A stretch of DNA of 64,000 bases from G963668605 sp963793625 (GCA_963793625.1 CAWCAT010000011.1:248001-312000), one strand, 5' to 3'. Positions 46,499 through 55,608 are shown, counted from the stretch's first letter. Translations and numbers: made by a program. The notes: a model not told the origin generated them from the letters alone.

Positions 46499-47071
46499 TC
46501 AGACTGTACCACAAGCGCTCTGAAACAGCGAAATCCCGGCGATGCCCGTGGCTCCGGCTTCGACACACAGTTCAGCGTTAGCTTCGCTGATGCCGCCCAG
46601 CGCGAAAACGGGGATTTGTACTGACGCAGCAGCTTCTCGCAGACGCTCGATTCCCTGTGGCGGGCCGAAGGGGGCCTTGGAGGCTGTGAAGAAGACGGGG
46701 CTGAACACTGCAAAATCGGCACCTTCACTAGCGGCGCGCTGCGTTTGCTCAATGTCATGACAGGAGACGGCGATTAGAAGCGTGCCGAGCGTGCGCAGAC
46801 GATTAGGGGCGAGAGAGTCTGAGGGCAGATGGACACCGTCCGCACCGGCAGCGAGCGCTATATCAGCGCGATCGTTCAACAGAAATTTCGTACCGTGCGG
46901 ATTCGGAAGAGCAAGGGCCGCGCGCGTCAGCTCAAGAATGTCAAAAGCGGAGAGGCCTTTCTCGCGAATTTGAATGAACTCGACACCGCGCGCGAGATTC
47001 AGTTCGATGCAATCGAGCAGCGGCAGTGTTCCGCCGAGCGCTTTGCGATCTGTGATGTAGTAGCGCAGCAT
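46499..47071 (-). CDS. thiE: Thiamine-phosphate synthase family protein (ThiE/TenI)
   Basis: 190 residues, TIM barrel. YYITDRKALGG, EFIQIREKGL, LLNDRADIALAAGADGVHLP and FALGGISEANAELCVEAGAT are the substrate and phosphate loops of ThiE. It joins HMP-PP and thiazole phosphate; the closest alternative is the TenI paralogue, which lacks that activity. Length is slightly short of typical ThiE. It follows fmdE by 6 bases in an operon otherwise devoted to molybdate. Confidence 0.82.
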   Translation of the reverse strand: MLRYYITDRKALGGTLPLLDCIELNLARGVEFIQIREKGLSAFDILELTRAALALPNPHGTKFLLNDRADIALAAGADGVHLPSDSLAPNRLRTLGTLLIAVSCHDIEQTQRAASEGADFAVFSPVFFTASKAPFGPPQGIERLREAAASVQIPVFALGGISEANAELCVEAGATGIAGISLFQSACGTV

Positions 47072-47077
47072 TCGTGA

Positions 47078-47662
47078 TTAGGACAGCGGCTCATAGTATC
47101 GTTCGCCCGCACAGGAGCGGCAGAGTGTCTTGCCTTCCTGCACAACTTGCCGCTGGAAGTTGATGCCTTCTCCGCAGCCTTCGCAGATGACGCGCGGGGC
47201 TTTATACCCGGGCATGTCCTCCGGACCAATTTTGACGCGCACCCAGTGGTGCTCGAAGAGTTCGCTCTCCGGCATTTCGCGATAGGCCTTCATCTGCTGC
47301 GCGTTCTTATTGAGGATCTCGGGATAGAGTTCCTTCGCGCGTTGCTTCGAGGACTCGTTGGCGACTACGCGCACCGCGCGATCGGCCTGCAAGTCGCAGA
47401 AGGTTGCTGCGACTTTTCCGAAGTCGCGAAACTTGAGTGCGCGTTTGCCGAGGCGGCAGCCAGTAACCACCGTGATGGCATCGGTTGCACAGCGGTCTAT
47501 CTCCACGAAGGTAACGAGACGTTTGCGATCCTTGCCGGCTGGGTCTTCAAGGCCGAGCAGATTCACACCATAGATAGCCATGCGCAGGCCCAGTATCTGA
47601 CCGGCGCAGATATGGCCATGCGCGATTTCTGCAAGCGCGACGTAATCGTCAAAGGACTTCAG
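47078..47662 (-). CDS. FmdE-like protein with C-terminal zinc ribbon, probable CTG start
   Basis: About 194 residues. The conserved N-terminus of the family (FDDYVALAEIAHGHICAGQ, with the HGHxC motif) lies upstream of the first ATG (47581), so I place the start at CTG 47662, which overlaps the modC stop as CTGA and has GAGG five bases before it. The core has VTGCRLGKRALKF; the end is a zinc ribbon ICEGCGEGIN ... LCRSCAGERY. FmdE proteins accompany molybdenum/tungsten formylmethanofuran-type enzymes; position next to modBC fits a link to Mo cofactor or Mo enzyme maturation. Confidence 0.8.
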   Translation of the reverse strand: MKSFDDYVALAEIAHGHICAGQILGLRMAIYGVNLLGLEDPAGKDRKRLVTFVEIDRCATDAITVVTGCRLGKRALKFRDFGKVAATFCDLQADRAVRVVANESSKQRAKELYPEILNKNAQQMKAYREMPESELFEHHWVRVKIGPEDMPGYKAPRVICEGCGEGINFQRQVVQEGKTLCRSCAGERYYEPLS

Positions 47663-48729
47663 AGCACCCTCAATTCACGGGCGGGAAATTCCACCACCCA
47701 CTCTTTATTATGCTTCTGCAATTCGTATTCAGAGCGCGTCACTTCGACAACGATGTCACCGCTGAATTCAAGACGTACCGTGTGCGCCTTCTCGACGGCC
47801 CGCAGCAGTTGCGCTGGAACCTGATTCGGACCGGGCTTCCCATCACGCGCACTCACAGTGAGCAACTCCGGGCGGACACAAAGCCAGACGCGATCGCCGA
47901 GCAGGCGGCCTGGGAAATACGGGCCAGTCAATTCGAACTGATCGAATTTGAGGCGGCTGCTGTTGCGCGACGGATCGAGCGCTTTAATTTCCGCTGGCAG
48001 CAGATTGAATAATCCGAGCAGGCGCGCGACCTCAACATTCGCGGGTTGCTCCAGCACCTTGCGCGGTGAACCGCTTTGCACGAGTTTGCCGTCGCGCAAC
48101 ACGAGCATTTCTTCTCCCAGTTCAAAACACTCGGACAGGTCATGCGTGACCAGCAAAATTGGGATGCGGAAATCGTTGCGGACCTCGCGCAGCACTGTAT
48201 AAAGTTCGGCACGCAGCGGAGCGTCGAGACCGCGCGCGGGCTCATCGAGCAGCAACAGTTTGGGCGAGCCGATCAGTGCGCGCGCAATCGAGCAGCGTTG
48301 TTTCTGACCGCCGGAAAGTTCGTGCGGACGGCGCCCGGCAACTTCAGCAAGATGAAATCGCTCGAGCATATCGCTGACCTTGCGATGACGCTCCAGTCGT
48401 GGAATCTGGTACGCAGCAAACTCCAGATTCTTACGCAGGTTCATGTGCGGAAATAGTGCGTAGTTTTGAAAAACATATCCGCAATTTCGTGCTTGCGGTG
48501 GCAGGTGAACGTTTGTCACGCCGTCAAAAAGAATCGCATCATCGAGCAGGATGCGGCCTTCTTCGGGCTTGACGAAACCGGCGATGCAATCGAGAATCAG
48601 GGTCTTGCCGGAGCCGCTCGGTCCGAACAGAACAGTAATGCCCGAGGAGGCTTCGAACTCAACATCAAGCGCGAAGGCAGCGGACTCCGGGCCGGCCGGG
48701 TACAGTTTCCGGATGCGCGCTTTGATCAT
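47659..48729 (-). CDS. modC: Molybdate ABC transporter, ATP-binding protein
   Basis: 356 residues. Walker A FGPSGSGKTLILD, Q-loop VFQNYALFPHM, signature LSGGQKQRCSIARAL, Walker B LLLLDEPARGLD, H-loop LVTHDLSE. The C-terminal 110 residues form the MOP-like molybdate-sensing domain seen in ModC. It overlaps modB by 4 bases (ATGA) and fmdE by 4. Energises molybdate import. Confidence 0.92.
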   Translation of the reverse strand: MIKARIRKLYPAGPESAAFALDVEFEASSGITVLFGPSGSGKTLILDCIAGFVKPEEGRILLDDAILFDGVTNVHLPPQARNCGYVFQNYALFPHMNLRKNLEFAAYQIPRLERHRKVSDMLERFHLAEVAGRRPHELSGGQKQRCSIARALIGSPKLLLLDEPARGLDAPLRAELYTVLREVRNDFRIPILLVTHDLSECFELGEEMLVLRDGKLVQSGSPRKVLEQPANVEVARLLGLFNLLPAEIKALDPSRNSSRLKFDQFELTGPYFPGRLLGDRVWLCVRPELLTVSARDGKPGPNQVPAQLLRAVEKAHTVRLEFSGDIVVEVTRSEYELQKHNKEWVVEFPARELRVL

Positions 48730-49391
48730 AGTGCCTGTCTCGAACCGAACCGGTTGGCGAATGTCAGGATGCCGAGCGCTAAGGCGGAGACAATCAGAAC
48801 GAGCGTACGTGCGAGAGCGCCATTACCGGATTCCACCGCATCGTAAATCGCGACCGCGACTGTCTGTGTGCGTCCGGGGATATTGCCCGCGATCATGATC
48901 GTGACACCGAAATCACCGAGGGCACGAGCGAAGGCGAGCACGGAGGCGGCGAGAATGGAGCGGCGAGCGAGTGGCAGCGTAACGAGCCAGAAGACGCGCC
49001 ACTCGGAAGCGCCCAGGTTGCGTGCGGCGCGCTCGTAACTGCGATCGACACTTTCGAGTGCGGCCCGCGCTGATTTGATCAGCAATGGCGCGGAGTGTAT
49101 GAAGGCAGCCACGACCGCTGCCTGCCACGTGAATACGAGCGGCGAGCCGAACACTGCTTCATGCAATTTGCCGATCGGGCTTTGCCGGCCGAGCAGCACG
49201 AGCAGGTAATAGCCCAGCACGGTCGGTGGCAAAACCAGCGGCAGCGCGACTGCTGCATCCAGGATTTCCTTGCCGCGGAAACTACGATTCGCGAGCAGGT
49301 ACGCAACCCACAGCCCCACTCCAATCGCGAGCACGGTAGAGAGGGCGGCAACACGCAGGCTGAGCCACAGCGGGAACCAGTCAATCGGCAT
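48726..49391 (-). CDS. modB: Molybdate ABC transporter, permease
   Basis: 221 residues with five or six membrane helices. The coupling EAA loop reads YERAARNLGASEWRVFWLVT, and the beginning SLRVAALSTVLAIGVGLWVA is typical ModB. Pair of modC by overlap. The periplasmic binding protein modA is not next to it: a tryptophanase-like gene precedes it by 21 bases. Confidence 0.92.
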   Translation of the reverse strand: MPIDWFPLWLSLRVAALSTVLAIGVGLWVAYLLANRSFRGKEILDAAVALPLVLPPTVLGYYLLVLLGRQSPIGKLHEAVFGSPLVFTWQAAVVAAFIHSAPLLIKSARAALESVDRSYERAARNLGASEWRVFWLVTLPLARRSILAASVLAFARALGDFGVTIMIAGNIPGRTQTVAVAIYDAVESGNGALARTLVLIVSALALGILTFANRFGSRQAL

Positions 49392-49412
49392 GGAAGAATT
49401 AATTATAGCCGC

Positions 49413-50759
49413 TCACAGAGGTTTGTACCGCGCGCTGAAGTGGCGGAGGAATTCTGGTTGCCATGTGATTTCGAGGCCGCGCAGCAAATCCTTGCGTTCA
49501 TTGATTTCGAGGATTGCTTCGACTACATAGTCGATGTGGCTTTGCGTGTAGACGCGTCGCGGAATGGCAAGGCGCAGCAGTTCGTGTTGCGCATTGGCGC
49601 CGAACATGGCAGAGCCGATTTCGACCGAGCGGATTCCTGCGTGCCGGTACAATTCGACCGCGAGCGCCTGGCCTGGAAACTCGTGTTTGGGAATGTGCGG
49701 CAACATGCGTCCGGCATCAATGTAAATAGCGTGACCACCGGGCATTTCGACGATCGGTACGCCGCAATCCGCAATGTGGCGTCCCAGATAGGCTGTGGAA
49801 GCAATGCGATATTGCAGGTAGTCGGGATGGAGAATTTCTTCCAGTCCCACGGCAATGGCTTCGAGATCTCGGCCAGCCAGTCCGCCATAAGTAGGAAAGC
49901 CTTCCGTGAGAATCAGCAGATCCTTTTCCATCTGCGCGAGGCGATCGTTGTTGGTGCAAAGGAAGCCGCCGATGTTTGCGAAAGCATCCTTCTTTGCGGA
50001 GAACGTGCAACCGTCGGCTAGCGAAAACATTCTTTGGGCGATTTGCTTCGGCGTCCAGTTCGCGTAAGCCGGTTCGCGCTGCTGTATGAGGTAAGCATTT
50101 TCGGCGAAGCGGCAGGCATCCAGATAGAACGGAATTCCGTGGCGGCGCGCGACCTCGCTGACGGCCTCTATGTTCGCGAGTGAGACCGGTTGGCCTCCCC
50201 CGGAATTGTTGGTGACGGTCACGAGCACAATTGGGATCTTGTCGGCGCCTTCGCGTTCGATGAGCGCTTCCAGCGCGTTGACATCCATGTTGCCCTTGAA
50301 GGGCAGGCGCGCCTGTGTGTCGCAAGCTTCAGGCACGGGCAGGTTGACAGCCGTCGCGCCGGTGAATTCCACGTTGGCACGAGTTGTATCAAAGTGCGTG
50401 TTGTTGGGTACGATCTGACCGCGCTTGCAGATTGTGGTGAAGAGAATGCGCTCAGCAGCGCGTCCTTGGTGGGTGGGTATAACGTGACGAAATCCGGTGA
50501 GGTCCTGCACGACGCGCTTAAAGCGATAAAAGCTTTCGCTGCCCGCGTAGGATTCGTCGCCACGCATCATGGCGGCCCACTGGCCGGTGGACATCGCGCT
50601 GGTGCCCGAGTCCGTCAGCAGATCAATCAGAATGTCTTTTGCTTCGATGAGGAAGAGGTTGTAGCCGGCCTGCTCGAGGAAGATCTGGCGTTCCTCCGGC
50701 TTGGTCTGCCGGATAGGTTCCACGCTTTTAATACGAAAAGGTTCGATGATGGTTTTCAT
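49413..50759 (-). CDS. Tryptophanase/tyrosine phenol-lyase family enzyme
   Basis: 448 residues from ATG 50759 (MKTIIEPFRIKSVEPIRQ). PLP beta-elimination lyase: SYAGSESFYRFKRVV, IPTHQGRAAERILF, NNTHFDTTRANVEF, LDACRFAENAYLI, and the PLP Lys in FSAKKDAFANIGGF. The end RLAIPRRVYTQSHIDYVV is shared by both subfamilies. I cannot decide between tryptophan and tyrosine as substrate: AKKD resembles tryptophanase, NIGGF resembles tyrosine phenol-lyase. Heads the operon with modBC, fmdE and thiE. Confidence 0.88.
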   Translation of the reverse strand: MKTIIEPFRIKSVEPIRQTKPEERQIFLEQAGYNLFLIEAKDILIDLLTDSGTSAMSTGQWAAMMRGDESYAGSESFYRFKRVVQDLTGFRHVIPTHQGRAAERILFTTICKRGQIVPNNTHFDTTRANVEFTGATAVNLPVPEACDTQARLPFKGNMDVNALEALIEREGADKIPIVLVTVTNNSGGGQPVSLANIEAVSEVARRHGIPFYLDACRFAENAYLIQQREPAYANWTPKQIAQRMFSLADGCTFSAKKDAFANIGGFLCTNNDRLAQMEKDLLILTEGFPTYGGLAGRDLEAIAVGLEEILHPDYLQYRIASTAYLGRHIADCGVPIVEMPGGHAIYIDAGRMLPHIPKHEFPGQALAVELYRHAGIRSVEIGSAMFGANAQHELLRLAIPRRVYTQSHIDYVVEAILEINERKDLLRGLEITWQPEFLRHFSARYKPL

Positions 50760-50780
50760 CTCACCCGTGAGAATATCAAA

Positions 50781-50815
50781 GGCGCGAGCGGCGGGGAGGG
50801 CCGCACGCTCGCGCC
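50781..50815 (-). terminator. Hairpin separating the BON gene from the tryptophanase operon
   Basis: GGCGCGAGCG and CGCTCGCGCC pair perfectly; the loop itself holds GCGG/CCGC, giving a 14-bp stem with one bulge. No long U-run, but it sits exactly between the stop of the BON gene and the start of the next unit. Confidence 0.6.
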
Positions 50816-50825
50816 TCACTGCGGG

Positions 50826-51386
50826 TTAGCTTATGTTCTTGCCTTCCACCCGCAGATTGTTCGTTACCGAGAACACACCCGAGACTCCGTTGGCGCGGAG
50901 GTTCGCTACGTTGCGATCCGCTTCATTGGCCACGACGCCTTCCAGCGTCACATTGCCGTTGTTAACGATGATGCGGATGGGCGCCTGTGCACCAATGCCA
51001 TAACGCTGCAGTGTCGGGTAGCCGTAAACAGCGCGCAACACGCCCAGACGGATGCGATCATCGAAGGGCGACAGCGGCAGCACTTCCACCCGGTTTTCGA
51101 CACTGGAAACACCGGCGATGCGCTTCACCACGTTCTCGGCATCCGATTTCAGAGTGGGACGCGTGACCTGTCCGGCCAGGATCACTTTGCCGTCAACCAC
51201 CTGGAAGCTCATGTTGTCAAAAACGCCGTACCAGGGCAGCATCACGAGTTCATGACGCACCTGCTCCTGAAGGTCTCTTGCGGCCTTCGGCTTGGGCGAA
51301 TCAACCGCTGCGCTCAGAGTCAGCGGTGCAGCCAAAAGAACGGCTGCGAGCGCGATTGTGAGCTGTTTTGCAATCCGGTTTTTCAT
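50826..51386 (-). CDS. Secreted protein with two BON domains
   Basis: 186 residues from ATG 51386, set by GAGGAG seven bases upstream. Signal peptide IALAAVLLAAPLTLSAA. BON domain 1 (NMSFQVVDGKVILAGQVTRP, AENVVKRIAGVSSVENRVEV) and domain 2 (IRIIVNNGNVTLEGVVANEA, GVSGVFSVTNNLRV) are typical phospholipid-binding OsmY-like folds that protect the envelope under stress. Own terminator follows. Confidence 0.88.
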   Translation of the reverse strand: MKNRIAKQLTIALAAVLLAAPLTLSAAVDSPKPKAARDLQEQVRHELVMLPWYGVFDNMSFQVVDGKVILAGQVTRPTLKSDAENVVKRIAGVSSVENRVEVLPLSPFDDRIRLGVLRAVYGYPTLQRYGIGAQAPIRIIVNNGNVTLEGVVANEADRNVANLRANGVSGVFSVTNNLRVEGKNIS

Positions 51387-51450
51387 GTTCTTGCTCCTCT
51401 GCATCAACTGATGTGCAGGGGCCAAGACACGTTTCGCGACTTACAATTGT

Positions 51451-52425
51451 TTACAAATTGCCATTCGCATGTGGTATTTCTACCAGCAAAGGGCTAGCCT
51501 CGTTCACGATGATTCTCTGCGACTGCCCGAGCGCTTCAGCAAGTTCCGCAAGATCTTCGGTGGGTTTGTGCGAGTCCTGGAAATTGCGAGCGGCGGCCAT
51601 CACGCGGGATTCCAGGCTGACTGCTGCGAAATTGTGCGATTCGATGGCAAGCTCCAGGTTGCGCCCGACTCCAGCGAAGCGTTCGCCGAAAACCTGTAAC
51701 TGCTGAAACACAGTGCTACCGACCTCGCGGACGCTGCGAAGCTCCTCATTCAGGCGCTCGAATTCATGCTCCGGAACGGTGTTCGTTTTTCCAATCTCCT
51801 GCAATCTGCTATCTACGCTCTCAAGCGACGACTGCAAGGGACGGAGCAATTCCTGCCAATCCGTTTGCGGAACCGGCACTGGCGCCGGGGTGGTTGACTC
51901 GGCGGGACGCATGCTCTCGATGCACTCGTGGATTTCTTCCATGGACGCATGCAGCGGCCCGAGCAGTTCGTTCCAGTTTGGCAAGGGAATAGGAATCGGT
52001 GAAACCGGTTCCGTGGGACGCAGGTTGTCCAACCTGTGGTGGATCTCTGACATGGAGTGCTGCAGCGGACCGAGCAGTTCATTCCAGTCGGGTTGCGGCG
52101 AGGGTGCGACTGCTGCAGCGAAGATTGGTGCCGCAGCTGCACTTTCCATTTTCCAGGAGAGATCCGCGTTGATTGTCCGCAAGCCTGCCGCTTCTTCCGA
52201 CAGAGTGGCCAACTCCCGCTCGCGCTCGTCCAACTCGGCTCGCAGTTCCGCCACCTTGTTCTCGCGGCTCTTAACCCGCTCCGTGAGTCCTGCGATTTCG
52301 GCATTGAACTCGGTTCTTGCGCGAGCAAATGCCTGGCGAACATCGTTGCGCTGGATCAGCCAGACAATGAGTGCGCCAAAAAGAAATCCGGCGATCAACG
52401 CCAGGAAGAAGATCATCTGTTCCAT
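51451..52425 (-). CDS. RmuC-like coiled-coil membrane protein lacking the nuclease core
   Basis: 324 residues. N-terminal membrane helix (FFLALIAGFLFGALIVWLI) and coiled coil to about residue 95, as in RmuC. The C-terminal 100 residues (VFQQLQVFGERFAGVGRNLE, then ESHNFAAVSLESRVMAAARN) resemble the RmuC tail. Where RmuC has its PD-(D/E)XK-like nuclease domain this protein has three repeats of 37-39 residues (113-149, 150-188, 189-213) built on WNELLGPL plus a Pro-rich spacer. So it is either an RmuC paralogue stripped of its enzyme or an unrelated scaffold of similar look. No neighbour suggests a role. Confidence 0.65.
   Translation of the reverse strand: MEQMIFFLALIAGFLFGALIVWLIQRNDVRQAFARARTEFNAEIAGLTERVKSRENKVAELRAELDERERELATLSEEAAGLRTINADLSWKMESAAAAPIFAAAVAPSPQPDWNELLGPLQHSMSEIHHRLDNLRPTEPVSPIPIPLPNWNELLGPLHASMEEIHECIESMRPAESTTPAPVPVPQTDWQELLRPLQSSLESVDSRLQEIGKTNTVPEHEFERLNEELRSVREVGSTVFQQLQVFGERFAGVGRNLELAIESHNFAAVSLESRVMAAARNFQDSHKPTEDLAELAEALGQSQRIIVNEASPLLVEIPHANGNL
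51787..52089 (-). repeat. Three tandem repeats inside the RmuC-like gene
   Basis: Codons for DWNELLGPLQHSMSEIHHRL, NWNELLGPLHASMEEIHECI and DWQELLRPLQSSLESVDSRL. The first two are also close at DNA level (GAGCAGTTCATTCCAGT at 52071 against GAGCAGTTCGTTCCAGT at 51961), indicating a fairly recent duplication. Confidence 0.75.
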
Positions 52426-52516
52426 AACGACACCTCACCTTGAAAGACTGTCGTAGTGATCGTCGTTCTGCGCGGAAAAGTTTAGGGCAGGAAAAAGAAT
52501 TGGTGGAGGGTCACTT

Positions 52517-52544
52517 GCTCCCGGCACGATTCGGTGCCGGGAGC
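52517..52544 (-). terminator. Hairpin after nrdJ
   Basis: GCTCCCGGCAC, loop GATTCG, GTGCCGGGAGC: a perfect 11-bp stem 22 bases after the nrdJ stop. U-run is missing, but position and stability support a transcript end. Confidence 0.65.
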
Positions 52545-52566
52545 GAGAGGTTATTGCAGGAAAAGA

Positions 52567-55380
52567 CTAAGAACAGCCGCTGGTACCGCCGCAATTTTCG
52601 CACTTGTAGCACGAACCATTGCGTGTCATCAGCCCGCCGCATTCCGAACACAGCGGAGCGTCCTCGGATGATGGTCCGAATGGCAGCGATTGCTGGGGTT
52701 CAGGCTCGGTAGGACGCAACTTCTGCACCTCGCCGGCTTCACCCAACGCGTATTCCGATCCCAGGAATTTCTCGCCCAGCCAGCGGAAAATGTAATCCAT
52801 AATCGACTTCGCGTAAGGCACCTTCGGGTTGCCGGTCCAGCCGCTCGGCTCGAAACGCACGTGGCTGAACTTGTTGACAAAGAACTTCAGCGGCACGCCA
52901 TATTGCAGCGAATAACTAATCGCGGTCGCAAATCCATCCATCAGGCCGGAAATAGTCGAGCCTTCTTTGGCCATAGTAATGAACAGTTCGCCGGGCGTGT
53001 TGTCTTCGTACAGGCCTACAGTAATGTAGCCCTCGTGTCCGCCGATCGAGAACTTGTGCGTGATGGACTGTCGCTCATCGGGCAGCTTGCGCCGGATGGG
53101 CCGATACACAATGCGCTCTTCGATCACGGGCGCGACCGTCGCAGTGGCTTTCTTTTCGCCCTTGCCCGTACCGGAACTGAGCGGCTGGACCTTCTTGGAG
53201 TTGTCGCGATAAATCGCTACTGCCTTGAGCCCCAGGCGCCAGCTTTCCAGGTAAGCGTCCGCGACCTCTTCCACCGTGCACTCTTCCGGCATATTGATGG
53301 TCTTGGAAATCGCGCCGGAGATGAACGGCTGCACCGCCGCCATCATGCGGACGTGGCCCATGTGGTGAATGAAACGCACGCCGTTCTGCGGACGGAAGCT
53401 GCAATCGAACACGGGCAGATGCTCCGGCTTCAACTGCGGAGCGCCTTCAATGGTGCCCGTCGAATCAATGTGCTGCACGATCTTTTCGGCTTGCGCGGGC
53501 GTGTAGCCGAGTTTCAGTAGCGCGCTCGGAACCGTGTTATTCACGATCTTGATCACGCCTCCGCCAACCAGCTTTTTGTACTTCACGAGCGCGAGATCGG
53601 GCTCGATGCCAGTAGTGTCGCAATCCATCATAAAACCGATGGTGCCCGTGGGTGCGATAACGGTGGTCTGCGCATTTCGGAAGCCGTGCATCTTGCCCTG
53701 ATCATAAGCCGAGTTCCAGCAATCCGCCGCCGCTGCGGAGAGCGCCGGAGGAACACGATGCTTGTCGATGCGGTCAACAGAGTCGCGGTGCATCCGGATA
53801 ACTTCCAGGAAATGCGACTCGTTCGGCGGATAACCGAAGCACGGTCCAGTGTTTGCCGCGATCCGGGCGCTCGTGAGATAAGCCTGTCCGCACATCACAG
53901 CGGTGAGTCCGGCTGCCCAATCCCGGCCCTGATCGCTGTCGTAGGGAATGCCCATCGACATCAGCAGGGCGCCCAAATTGGCGTAGCCGAGACCGAGCGG
54001 ACGGAAATCATGCGAATTCTGCGCAATCCTCTCGGTCGGGTAGCTCGCGCTATCCACCAGGATTTCCTGCGCGATGATCACGGTATCGACTGCGTGCCGG
54101 TATGCTTCCACGTCGAACTGGCCGTCTGTGCCGACAAACTTCATCAGGTTCATCGAGGCAAGATTGCAGGCCGAATCGTCCAGGAACATGTATTCGGAGC
54201 AGGGATTCGACGCGTTGATACGACCGGTGGCTTTCGATGTATGCCAGCGGTTGATTGTGGTGTCGAACTGCATGCCCGGATCGCCGCACTGATGCGTAGC
54301 TTCCGCGATTTCCCGCAGCAGTTCCTTAGCCTTGTAGCGCTTCACCGGCGAGCCGTTGAACGAGCGCGTCCACCAATCCTTGTCCTCGGCCGCTGCCTGC
54401 ATGAATTCGTCAGAAACGCGCACGGAATTGTTGGCGTTCTGGAAGAAGATGGAGCCGTAAGCGTCGCCGTCGAGCGAGGAATCGTAGCCCGCTTCGACCA
54501 GCGTGTGCGCTTTTTTCTCTTCTTTGGCTTTGCACCAGATAAATGACTCGACGTCCGGGTGATCGATGTTTAGAATCACCATCTTGGCAGCGCGACGCGT
54601 TTTGCCGCCAGACTTAATAACACCAGCAAAGGCGTCGAAGCCCTTCATGAAACTGAGCGGTCCGGAGGCCTTGCCGCCGCCCGAGAGAATCGCGTTCTCT
54701 TCGCGCAGTGACGAAAGATTGGTGCCCGTGCCGGAGCCCCACTTGAACAGCATGCCTTCGGTTTTCGCCAAATCCAGGATCGACTCCAGCGAATCGCCGA
54801 CCGAGTTGATGAAGCACGCCGAGCACTGTGGCTTGGCCTGAGTCTTTGCCAACTTCTGGACGGTATCCGTGGGTTCGTCGTAATACCAACCGTACCCACG
54901 CGCCTCGGCAACACCAACATTGAACCAGACCGGCGAGTTGAAGCACGCCTTCTGAGTCAGCATCAGATGGGCGAGATCATCGCGGAAGTTCTCGGCGTCC
55001 TGGGCGCTGGCGAAGTAACGTCCTTCCTGCCCCCAGGCGGTGATGGAATCGACGACACGGTGAACCAGTTGGGCAACGCTACGTTCGCGTTCCGGCGTGC
55101 CCATGCGGCCGTGGAAATACTTGCTCGCAACGATGTTGGTGGCAGTCTGGGACCAGTTTTCGGGAACTTCCACATCTCTCTGCTCGAAAATGACGGCGCC
55201 TTTGTCATTTCCGATGGAAGCTGTGCGGACTTCCCACTGAATATCGTCGTACGGTGTTTCACCGGGTCCGAGCTTCGAAGTGAAATACCTCGGGAATGAA
55301 ATCCCCTTGCGATCACTTCTTGTGATCTCGGATTTCAGTTTACTTTTCTCCGCGCTGAGGTTCACACTCAACTGTCCCAT
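52567..55380 (-). CDS. nrdJ: Adenosylcobalamin-dependent ribonucleotide reductase (class II)
   Basis: 937 residues, intact. The class II layout: SACFINSVGDSLESILDLAK (first redox Cys), NPCSEYMFLDDSACNLASMN (catalytic Cys/Glu region), PLGLGYANLGALLM, APTGTIGFMMDCDTTGIEPD, and a C-terminal Cys-rich zinc-ribbon CSECGGLMTRNGSCYKCENC. It makes dNTPs from NTP/NDP with B12, so growth does not need oxygen for this step. No class I or III genes are near. A sigma-70 type promoter precedes it and a hairpin follows; no B12 riboswitch is seen in the 100-base leader. Confidence 0.95.
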   Translation of the reverse strand: MGQLSVNLSAEKSKLKSEITRSDRKGISFPRYFTSKLGPGETPYDDIQWEVRTASIGNDKGAVIFEQRDVEVPENWSQTATNIVASKYFHGRMGTPERERSVAQLVHRVVDSITAWGQEGRYFASAQDAENFRDDLAHLMLTQKACFNSPVWFNVGVAEARGYGWYYDEPTDTVQKLAKTQAKPQCSACFINSVGDSLESILDLAKTEGMLFKWGSGTGTNLSSLREENAILSGGGKASGPLSFMKGFDAFAGVIKSGGKTRRAAKMVILNIDHPDVESFIWCKAKEEKKAHTLVEAGYDSSLDGDAYGSIFFQNANNSVRVSDEFMQAAAEDKDWWTRSFNGSPVKRYKAKELLREIAEATHQCGDPGMQFDTTINRWHTSKATGRINASNPCSEYMFLDDSACNLASMNLMKFVGTDGQFDVEAYRHAVDTVIIAQEILVDSASYPTERIAQNSHDFRPLGLGYANLGALLMSMGIPYDSDQGRDWAAGLTAVMCGQAYLTSARIAANTGPCFGYPPNESHFLEVIRMHRDSVDRIDKHRVPPALSAAAADCWNSAYDQGKMHGFRNAQTTVIAPTGTIGFMMDCDTTGIEPDLALVKYKKLVGGGVIKIVNNTVPSALLKLGYTPAQAEKIVQHIDSTGTIEGAPQLKPEHLPVFDCSFRPQNGVRFIHHMGHVRMMAAVQPFISGAISKTINMPEECTVEEVADAYLESWRLGLKAVAIYRDNSKKVQPLSSGTGKGEKKATATVAPVIEERIVYRPIRRKLPDERQSITHKFSIGGHEGYITVGLYEDNTPGELFITMAKEGSTISGLMDGFATAISYSLQYGVPLKFFVNKFSHVRFEPSGWTGNPKVPYAKSIMDYIFRWLGEKFLGSEYALGEAGEVQKLRPTEPEPQQSLPFGPSSEDAPLCSECGGLMTRNGSCYKCENCGGTSGCS

Positions 55381-55452
55381 TGCTCACTCCTTCAAGTTGT
55401 TGAAAATTAGACGCCGTGTACCGGGAAAAACCGTTCTTTAGTGTCGGTGGAC

Positions 55453-55482
55453 AGTATGGCCCAATATGTTGTGGCTAGTCAA
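55453..55482 (-). promoter_or_regulatory. Sigma-70 type promoter of nrdJ
   Basis: On the minus strand TTGACT (55482-55477), 18 bases, CATACT (55458-55453). Five of six and four of six consensus matches. Leader of about 65 nt to the ATG at 55380. Confidence 0.5.
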
Positions 55483-55608
55483 GAAGAATATCTATAAGTG
55501 GTGCATCATGTTACGAACATGTTGCAGATTGTCTTCGGTCATGTAGTCAACGAACACCCGCCCAGCCAACTTGCCTCCTGTGATACCGTGAGAGTTACCC
55601 CGCGTCCC

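Noticed and set aside
50190..51497. Plus-strand frame of 435 codons across the tryptophanase and BON genes
   Set aside because: It spans two conserved minus-strand genes and the hairpin between them; no domain.
55381..55500. Cobalamin riboswitch before the B12-dependent reductase
   Set aside because: No B12-box or suitable structure in the short leader.
55498..55608. GTG start giving a 37-residue N-terminal extension of MurJ
   Set aside because: The extension lacks MurJ features and overlaps the nrdJ promoter; ATG 55609 fits better.
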